Positions 5,766-9,452 of a DNA stretch of 9,452 bases are shown here, in pieces. Location of the stretch: positions 1 to 9,452 of the forward strand of contig DASZRH010000018.1 in NCBI GenBank assembly GCA_035549275.1, in the 5' to 3' direction. Below the pieces are notes generated by a model. The model made no database searches, had not been told where the DNA came from, and saw only the letters and a list, made by a program, of their open reading frames with translations. The translations under genes and the position numbers were made by a program. Source of the stretch: 2-01-FULL-49-17 sp035549275. Lineage in GTDB: Bacteria; Patescibacteriota; Minisyncoccia; 2-02-FULL-40-12; GWA2-44-9. Numbering within the stretch: position 1 is the stretch's first letter; each line of letters begins with the position of its first letter.

Positions 5766-6905
5766 CTATTTTGCGAGCGGATTCTTGGCACCGTGAACCT
5801 CAAAGTGGAGATGGCAGCCGGTTGAGTGGCCGGTTGTGCCCATGAGAGCAATCGTCTCACCTTTGGTAACAGTTTCCCCAGCGTTGACGAAGAGCTTGCT
5901 TAAGTGGGCATACAAAGTTTCTGTGCCATTTCCGTGAATTACTTTGATGTATTCACCGAAGCCACCATTCCAGCCACTTGAAAGAGCAATCGCTACTGAT
6001 CCATCTGCGGCGGCATGAATGGGTGTCCCGCAAGAATTGGCGATATCGACGCCATTGCGATCATGGATAATTCCCCAATCGTAGCCGGTGGTAGGAATCA
6101 GGAAGTAGTCACCCAGGTCGGGTAAGTGAGAAAAATTTTGAGCGGTAGACACTACGACTGACGTCGAAGAAACCCTGTTAGAACCTGGCACAGTTCCATT
6201 GGGAACTACGATGTCATTGCCAACAGTTAGTTGGTTATCGGTGATGTCATTGAAGGCGATAATTTTGTCGGCATCGGCGTTGTATTTTTTGGCGATGCTG
6301 GAAACCGTATCGCCTTTGGCAACGGTATGAATAACACCAGAAATTGGAGGAATTTTGAGTACCTGACCAGGACTGATTGCATCGGCACTCTTTAAATTAT
6401 TGGCCCAAATAATGGAATTTACACTGACACCGAAGTCGGAGGCAATGAAAGAAATGGCATCGCCTGGTTGGACCGTGTATTCGATTACTTTGTTGGGCAA
6501 GAAGCTCGTAAGGTAATCGGTTGAGCTGGGATCGGAAGCCACAATAGAGTTCTCTTGGATTGAGGAAGAAAGCAGGTTAATATCAGAGCCGCGACCGGAA
6601 GTATCCTGTTGAACTGCCAGTCCGCTAATATCGGCTAACTGATCATCCGGGCCCGAAGCATTAATGGCGGCTGAAGTTTCCTCGATGTAATGATGGACAA
6701 CGGAATTAAAAAATCCTGATTCGTCGCCGGTGTGGCTTTTCAGGACGATCAGGATAAGCGCAAGACTGACGGTGGTGAACAGTTGGACCCCTTTGTGGCT
6801 GCTCGTTTTCTTTAAGCGGGCATAGCCGGCAGAACCGGTAATATGCAAGCGGCGAAGCAGTTTTTTGAGGTCTGTAAAAATGGGATTTGGCCTTAACAAA
6901 GACAA
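5766..6905 (-). CDS. Membrane-anchored LysM-LysM-M23 metallopeptidase
   Basis: A 379-residue cell-wall hydrolase of the M23 (lysostaphin/LytM) type, expected to cut peptide crosslinks in peptidoglycan or to activate other hydrolases. A basic cytoplasmic start (about 1-38) precedes one membrane helix (about 39-56). Two LysM peptidoglycan-binding domains follow (about 142-187 and 192-236). The M23 domain (about 268-377) has YAHLS (H334) and the HLHFEV motif (H365, H367). The usual first motif HxxxD is altered: HDRNGVD places H281 six residues before D287, and Arg is at the canonical position. The variant may be subfamily-normal. The start is TTG 6905; an in-frame stop lies nine codons upstream (6930-6932), leaving no better start. 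There is a likely promoter at 6933-6961. It is convergent with comM with no gap and divergent from yraN. Confidence 0.93.
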   Translation of the reverse strand: MSLLRPNPIFTDLKKLLRRLHITGSAGYARLKKTSSHKGVQLFTTVSLALILIVLKSHTGDESGFFNSVVHHYIEETSAAINASGPDDQLADISGLAVQQDTSGRGSDINLLSSSIQENSIVASDPSSTDYLTSFLPNKVIEYTVQPGDAISFIASDFGVSVNSIIWANNLKSADAISPGQVLKIPPISGVIHTVAKGDTVSSIAKKYNADADKIIAFNDITDNQLTVGNDIVVPNGTVPGSNRVSSTSVVVSTAQNFSHLPDLGDYFLIPTTGYDWGIIHDRNGVDIANSCGTPIHAAADGSVAIALSSGWNGGFGEYIKVIHGNGTETLYAHLSKLFVNAGETVTKGETIALMGTTGHSTGCHLHFEVHGAKNPLAK

Positions 6906-6932
6906 AAGTTCTCTGGACGAGAACGTGCTCTA

Positions 6933-6961
6933 AGGGTATCACAAAACCGGTTGTTGGTCAA
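6933..6961 (-). promoter_or_regulatory. Probable promoter of the M23 peptidase gene
   Basis: On the minus strand, TTGACC (complement of 6956-6961) is 17 bp from TACCCT (complement of 6933-6938), which is preceded by TGA as an extended -10. The -10 hexamer itself is weak. The predicted leader is about 20 nt. Confidence 0.45.
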
Positions 6962-6966
6962 TCAGG

Positions 6967-6995
6967 TTTGTGGATAGGTTTTGGGGTGTTACAGT
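6967..6995 (+). promoter_or_regulatory. Possible promoter giving a leaderless yraN mRNA
   Basis: An extended -10, TGT-TACAGT (6987-6995), lies six bases before ATG 7002, with a weak -35, TTTGTG (6967-6972), at 17 bp. The predicted transcription start would fall on the start codon itself. TGTGGATAG (6969-6977), one base from a DnaA box, overlaps the element. Confidence 0.4.
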
Positions 6996-7001
6996 AAGAG
7001 A

Positions 7002-7373
7002 ATGAAACCAGCTTGGCATAATTCAATTGGGCCGCTCGGGGAAAAATATGCAGCACAGTATTTGGCCCAAAAAGGATATCGAATACTGGCTCATAACTAC
7101 CGAAAACCATGGGGTGAAGCAGATATTATTGCCCTGAAAGAAGGGGTTGTTGTTCTTGTAGAAGTAAAGACCAACAGTCGAGAGATGGTTGGGTTTGAGC
7201 CGGAACTTCGTGTAAATCATGCAAAGCGGATTCGAATGGAACGGATTGCTCGAACCTTTCTTGTTGAACATCGCCTTGGAGAAGAAACTTCTTGGCAAAT
7301 GGATGTGGTGGCAATTACCCTTGATCTAGACCAGAAAACGGCAAAGGTTCGGCACTATAAAAACATTGAGTGA
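7002..7373 (+). CDS. yraN: YraN family (UPF0102) nuclease-like protein
   Basis: A 123-residue protein matching the short YraN family, which has a PD-(D/E)xK-like endonuclease fold and is thought to act on DNA. Its cellular role is not firmly established. The family pattern is clear: GEKYAAQYLAQKGYRIL (13-29), NYR (32-34), GEADIIA (38-44) and VEVKT (53-57), so the presumed metal-binding residues E39, D41, E54 and K56 are all present. ATG 7002 fits family N-termini. A TTG at 6981 would add seven residues with no support. No proper Shine-Dalgarno is seen, and the -10 position suggests a leaderless message. yraN and yifB/comM are adjacent in many bacteria, for example next to dprA in actinobacteria. 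Here the M23 gene separates them. Heptamer array 2 begins two bases after the stop. Confidence 0.92.
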   Translation: MKPAWHNSIGPLGEKYAAQYLAQKGYRILAHNYRKPWGEADIIALKEGVVVLVEVKTNSREMVGFEPELRVNHAKRIRMERIARTFLVEHRLGEETSWQMDVVAITLDLDQKTAKVRHYKNIE

Positions 7374-7375
7374 GG

Positions 7376-7473
7376 GGTGACAGGAAACAGGTGTCACTAG
7401 TGTCAGAATAGGTGTCACTAGTGACAAGGTGACAGGTGACACCATGTCACCCCAGGGGTGTCATGGTGTCACC
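7376..7473. repeat. GGTGACA/TGTCACC heptamer array 2a (3' of yraN)
   Basis: Eight exact units start at 7376, 7392, 7413, 7420, 7428, 7435, 7445 and 7467, with degenerate copies at 7401 and 7459. A 14-bp direct repeat AGGTGTCACTAGTG occurs at 7389-7402 and 7410-7423, and 7413-7426 is a perfect 14-bp palindrome. Positions 7435-7453 and 7455-7473 are 19-bp inverted arms with one mismatch, which in RNA would fold into a long hairpin after yraN. A T5 run follows only at 7488-7492, so it could act as a poor terminator or a 3' stabiliser. Confidence 0.9.
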
Positions 7474-7508
7474 TCTAAAAATTGTCTTTTTAAGCCATCT
7501 TCTGCTGC

Positions 7509-7537
7509 TTTACAAATATCAATAAATTTGATATAAT
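7509..7537 (+). promoter_or_regulatory. Near-consensus promoter between arrays 2a and 2b
   Basis: TTTACA (7509-7514) and a perfect TATAAT (7532-7537) are spaced 17 bp apart, and TGA immediately before the -10 makes it extended. This is the best promoter in the window. The predicted start near 7544 gives a leader of about 117 nt that carries array 2b and a GC-rich hairpin before the glycine-zipper gene at 7661. Confidence 0.85.
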
Positions 7538-7550
7538 GTAGTTATTCAGT

Positions 7551-7606
7551 GGTGACAGCCCTTTCACAACCGGGGGTGTCACCGGTGACATGTCACCGGT
7601 GACACC
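7551..7606. repeat. Heptamer array 2b: 32-bp perfect palindrome in a 5' leader
   Basis: Five exact units start at 7551, 7577, 7584, 7591 and 7598. The last four are directly abutting and alternate in orientation, making 7575-7606 a perfect 32-bp palindrome (left arm GGTGTCACCGGTGACA). It lies just downstream of the strong promoter, so it would be transcribed. It could be an operator acting as a roadblock or an RNA stem. Confidence 0.9.
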
Positions 7607-7617
7607 ATTGGACACTT

Positions 7618-7640
7618 TCCCGCTCGCCGCGCGAGCGGGA
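7618..7640 (+). promoter_or_regulatory. GC-rich leader hairpin just before the Shine-Dalgarno
   Basis: TCCCGCTCGC (7618-7627) and GCGAGCGGGA (7631-7640) are perfect 10-bp arms with a CGC loop. No T-tract follows. The Shine-Dalgarno GAGGTG (7651-7656) is 10 nt downstream, so the stem is more likely to protect or tune the message than to terminate it. Confidence 0.65.
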
Positions 7641-7660
7641 GCTCTTCCACGAGGTGATGC

Positions 7661-8521
7661 ATGAGTCGTTTCATCGTTCTTCTCTCCCTCCTTCTGGTGG
7701 CCGCCATTCCGGCGGCTGCCCAGGACAATGTGGCGATCGCTATCAACCAGGCACGAATCCTGGCGGCGCGGTCGCAGCTCTCGTCTGCGGAATTCGCGAT
7801 GTATTCCGCCATTTACGGCGGGTATCGCGGATACTATCTCCAAGATGGAACATTCATGGCGATGGCCCTTTTAAGCGGCCAGCGTCTGGGTAGTCCGTTG
7901 CGGATTCGAATCGGTGGCGGCACGGCCCTGGGGGCCGGCGCCGGCGCCGTCATCGGAGCGATGGCTAGTAATGGCCGGGTTTCCGGAACCCTGAAGGGGG
8001 CCGCAATCGGTGCAGTTGCTGGTATTGTTGCGGACTCTATTGTTGCTCATCGACGTCAGAATCGCCAGAACACGGAACAACGCATGGTTCCGGCGGCGAT
8101 GAATCTCTCGAGGCCAGACATTGACATGATGGTCGCGCAGACCGCCGCTACGCGGCAGCTTCAGCTCCTGGCTGAAGAAGCCGCTGCCCAGCGCGCAGCG
8201 TTGGCCTCGGTGGGACGTGTTCCTGCCGATACTGCGTCAGAAACCCAGTATTCGGTGTCGCAGCCTCCCAGCTGTACGCCGGGTGCGGTCCGTGTCAGAA
8301 ATGATACGGAAGCCATGGTTATCATGGATGCGAGCGACCTGACTATCGGGTCGGGTCGGACTGCTTGTGTTCCGTGGCAGGAAACCGAGTATCGGTTTCG
8401 CAAGCAGAACACGGGCTCCAACGCCAAGATCGACGGTGTACTCATGATGGAGTACACGGATCTGTGTGTGGAACGTGATAAAGCAGGGGTTGTGCATCTG
8501 CGGAACTCTTGCACGCAGTGA
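7661..8521 (+). CDS. Secreted glycine-zipper protein, unknown function
   Basis: A 286-residue protein I do not recognise. It starts with a Sec-type signal peptide (1-20, hydrophobic core FIVLLSLLLVAA, probable cut near AAA-QD). A lipobox cysteine is absent, so it is not an obvious lipoprotein. A glycine-zipper segment covers about 85-121, with G91, G95, G99 and then G109, G113, G117 and G121 at four-residue steps, which suggests packing in or on a membrane. An Ala/Gln/Leu-rich helix (about 151-186) may form a coiled coil. The C-terminal domain (about 205-286) has four cysteines, C205, C236, C269 and C284, likely in disulfides outside the cell. A clear GAGGTG Shine-Dalgarno precedes the ATG by 4 nt. 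Codons are markedly GC-richer than in comM. It is expressed from the strong promoter at 7509-7537 and forms a likely operon with the next gene. Confidence 0.85.
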   Translation: MSRFIVLLSLLLVAAIPAAAQDNVAIAINQARILAARSQLSSAEFAMYSAIYGGYRGYYLQDGTFMAMALLSGQRLGSPLRIRIGGGTALGAGAGAVIGAMASNGRVSGTLKGAAIGAVAGIVADSIVAHRRQNRQNTEQRMVPAAMNLSRPDIDMMVAQTAATRQLQLLAEEAAAQRAALASVGRVPADTASETQYSVSQPPSCTPGAVRVRNDTEAMVIMDASDLTIGSGRTACVPWQETEYRFRKQNTGSNAKIDGVLMMEYTDLCVERDKAGVVHLRNSCTQ

Positions 8522-8523
8522 GC

Positions 8524-8550
8524 AGGGAACACGCATGGGGCGGGTTCCCT
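8524..8550 (+). repeat. Intercistronic hairpin
   Basis: AGGGAAC (8524-8530) and GTTCCCT (8544-8550) form 7-bp arms around a 13-nt loop in the 48-bp gap between the two genes. There is no T-tract. It may set relative expression of the downstream gene. Confidence 0.45.
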
Positions 8551-8569
8551 CATCAGATTGTGAGGAAGT

Positions 8570-9343
8570 ATGGGATACAAATGGACGTTGACCTTGCTGG
8601 TCGCGGTCATTGTCTTCATTGTTGCAATGGTGAAGACGTGGCCGCACAACAAGCTGGTGCTCCGTACCTGGAGCGCCGGTCGCGGCCGTCAGGCCTGGTT
8701 TGCGGCGGCGGTCCTGGCCGGAGTGGTTGTCATCTTCATCCTAGCTCGCGCTTGGACCGAAGAAGCGCTCCTGGTCGGGGCCATCGTGGCTGCTGGCTGG
8801 GCGATGACCAATCATTGGGCAGGGTTCCAGGGGTTCCTCAAGGTTTACTGGTTCCGTGTTCTCACGGCGCTGGTGATCGTTGGGGCGCTCTATCTGGAAC
8901 TCTGGCGCCAGTTCTGGCTGCTCTCTCCCGAAAGCCGGATCCTGGTCGGCCTGGGGCTGCTCATCGTAGTGTTTTGGACTGGTATCTGGTCCAAAGCGCC
9001 GCGGTGGGGTCGGTGGCTGGTGGCGGGGCTTGCGATCCTTGTGCTTATCTCCGGATTTGTACAAGCTTCGCCTCGGCTCGCGCGCGAAGGCCAGCGGCTA
9101 TACCGTGAAACCGTTCCCAACGGTTTTCGGGCGCCGCAGGTCGGCGATCGGGTTGGCGGGAACTTCACGTATGTTCCCGACAACCCGACGCCACAGCCAC
9201 AGAATCCTCCGTCAGCGGCATCGGCGCCAGTCGAAGGCCGTCGGCTGGGGGAAGATTCCGACGAATGCTTCAGTCGGCTCTATAACGAGTACGGCTGGTC
9301 GCGGACGTCGGATCGGGCTCAAAAGCTATGCGGCCCGAAGTAG
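8570..9343 (+). CDS. Six-helix integral membrane protein, unknown function
   Basis: A 257-residue protein without a family I can name. Six hydrophobic helices are seen at about 5-21, 42-60, 66-85, 95-112, 123-140 and 148-165, rich in Trp near their ends. A soluble tail (about 166-257) has a Pro-rich stretch (about 206-219) and ends in a short cysteine pair, C233 and C254, that could form a disulfide if outside the cell. By the positive-inside rule, the loop KTWPHNKLVLRTWSAGRGR (22-40) is probably cytoplasmic. That puts the N-terminus and the tail outside, which fits the cysteines but is only inference. A Shine-Dalgarno-like GAGG (8562-8565) precedes ATG 8570. It follows the glycine-zipper gene by 48 bp with no terminator between, shares its GC-rich codons, and is closed by a strong terminator. 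The pair may act together in the envelope. Confidence 0.85.
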   Translation: MGYKWTLTLLVAVIVFIVAMVKTWPHNKLVLRTWSAGRGRQAWFAAAVLAGVVVIFILARAWTEEALLVGAIVAAGWAMTNHWAGFQGFLKVYWFRVLTALVIVGALYLELWRQFWLLSPESRILVGLGLLIVVFWTGIWSKAPRWGRWLVAGLAILVLISGFVQASPRLAREGQRLYRETVPNGFRAPQVGDRVGGNFTYVPDNPTPQPQNPPSAASAPVEGRRLGEDSDECFSRLYNEYGWSRTSDRAQKLCGPK

Positions 9344-9361
9344 TCCTTTCTTGCTCTTTCA

Positions 9362-9385
9362 TCGGTCCGCGGTCACGCGGACCGA
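9362..9385. repeat. Hairpin ahead of the operon terminator
   Basis: TCGGTCCGCG (9362-9371) and CGCGGACCGA (9376-9385) are perfect 10-bp arms with a GTCA loop. No T-tract follows. It sits one base before the main terminator stem and may stabilise the mRNA 3' end. Confidence 0.6.
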
Positions 9386-9386
9386 C

Positions 9387-9430
9387 AGCCCGAGTTCGTC
9401 GCCATCAGGCGACTTCGAACTCGGGCTTTT
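9387..9430 (+). terminator. Strong intrinsic terminator of the two-gene operon
   Basis: AGCCCGAGTTCG (9387-9398) pairs with CGAACTCGGGCT (9416-9427). The upper stem TCGCC/GGCGA (9399-9403, 9408-9412) has an ATCA loop, and a CTT bulge lies on the right side. T4 (9427-9430) follows. It lies 43 bp after the stop of the membrane-protein gene. Confidence 0.88.
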
Positions 9431-9452
9431 CAATTACAAAAAATCCTTGAAA

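Noticed and set aside
7490..7843. 117-residue minus-strand ORF over the array 2 promoter and the start of the glycine-zipper gene
   Set aside because: It overlaps a plus-strand gene with signal peptide and Shine-Dalgarno, and its sequence is low-complexity translation of repeats.
8509..9108. 199-residue plus-strand ORF overlapping the six-helix membrane protein
   Set aside because: It is a frame shadow: the overlapping frame at 8570 gives regular membrane helices and has a Shine-Dalgarno. This one looks like Arg/Gly/Ser-rich out-of-frame translation.

Overview
The window looks like a chromosomal segment from a bacterium, most likely a member of the Candidate Phyla Radiation (Patescibacteria, Parcubacteria-like). 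This is inference from several points. The housekeeping genes mostly lack Shine-Dalgarno sites. There is a CPR-style membrane protein with a Pro/Ala-rich N-terminus and a PT-repeat linker. A LysM-LysM-M23 peptidase has an N-terminal membrane anchor. The intergenic regions are compact. TGA is used as a stop, so this is not a recoded (Gracilibacteria-type) genome.

Layout. Positions 1-215 hold an intrinsic terminator of an upstream gene, then a promoter and a structured leader for pnp. Polynucleotide phosphorylase (216-2330, +) is followed by a membrane-anchored Pro-rich protein of unknown function (2424-3773, +). A 447-bp gene-free stretch (3774-4220) carries a dense array of the heptamer GGTGACA/TGTCACC, a strong promoter whose -35 lies in the array, a probable non-coding RNA or attenuator ending in a U8 terminator, and the promoter of the next gene. 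That gene is a YifB/ComM AAA+ ATPase (4221-5765, +). It is convergent, with stop codons directly abutting, with an M23 peptidase (5766-6905, -). The peptidase diverges from a YraN-family nuclease-like gene (7002-7373, +). A second heptamer array (7376-7606) follows, with a near-consensus promoter in its middle. That promoter drives two unrecognised genes: a secreted glycine-zipper protein (7661-8521, +) and a six-helix membrane protein (8570-9343, +). They end in a strong terminator (9387-9430).

How the parts relate. PNPase is RNA-decay machinery, and its leader carries a long perfect hairpin like those used for autoregulation elsewhere. ComM/YifB and YraN are neighbours in many bacteria, often beside dprA, and are linked to uptake and recombination of incoming DNA; here a cell-wall hydrolase sits between them on the other strand. 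The last two genes differ from the rest: they are more GC-rich (single 60-base lines count 62-65% GC, against 38-48% in comM) and have clear Shine-Dalgarno sites, so they may be a separately acquired envelope module.

The most unusual content is the pair of intergenic heptamer arrays. They contain 27 exact units, nested into long palindromes (38, 32 and 39 bp), and each abuts a strong sigma70-type promoter. I do not recognise them as a described repeat or operator family.
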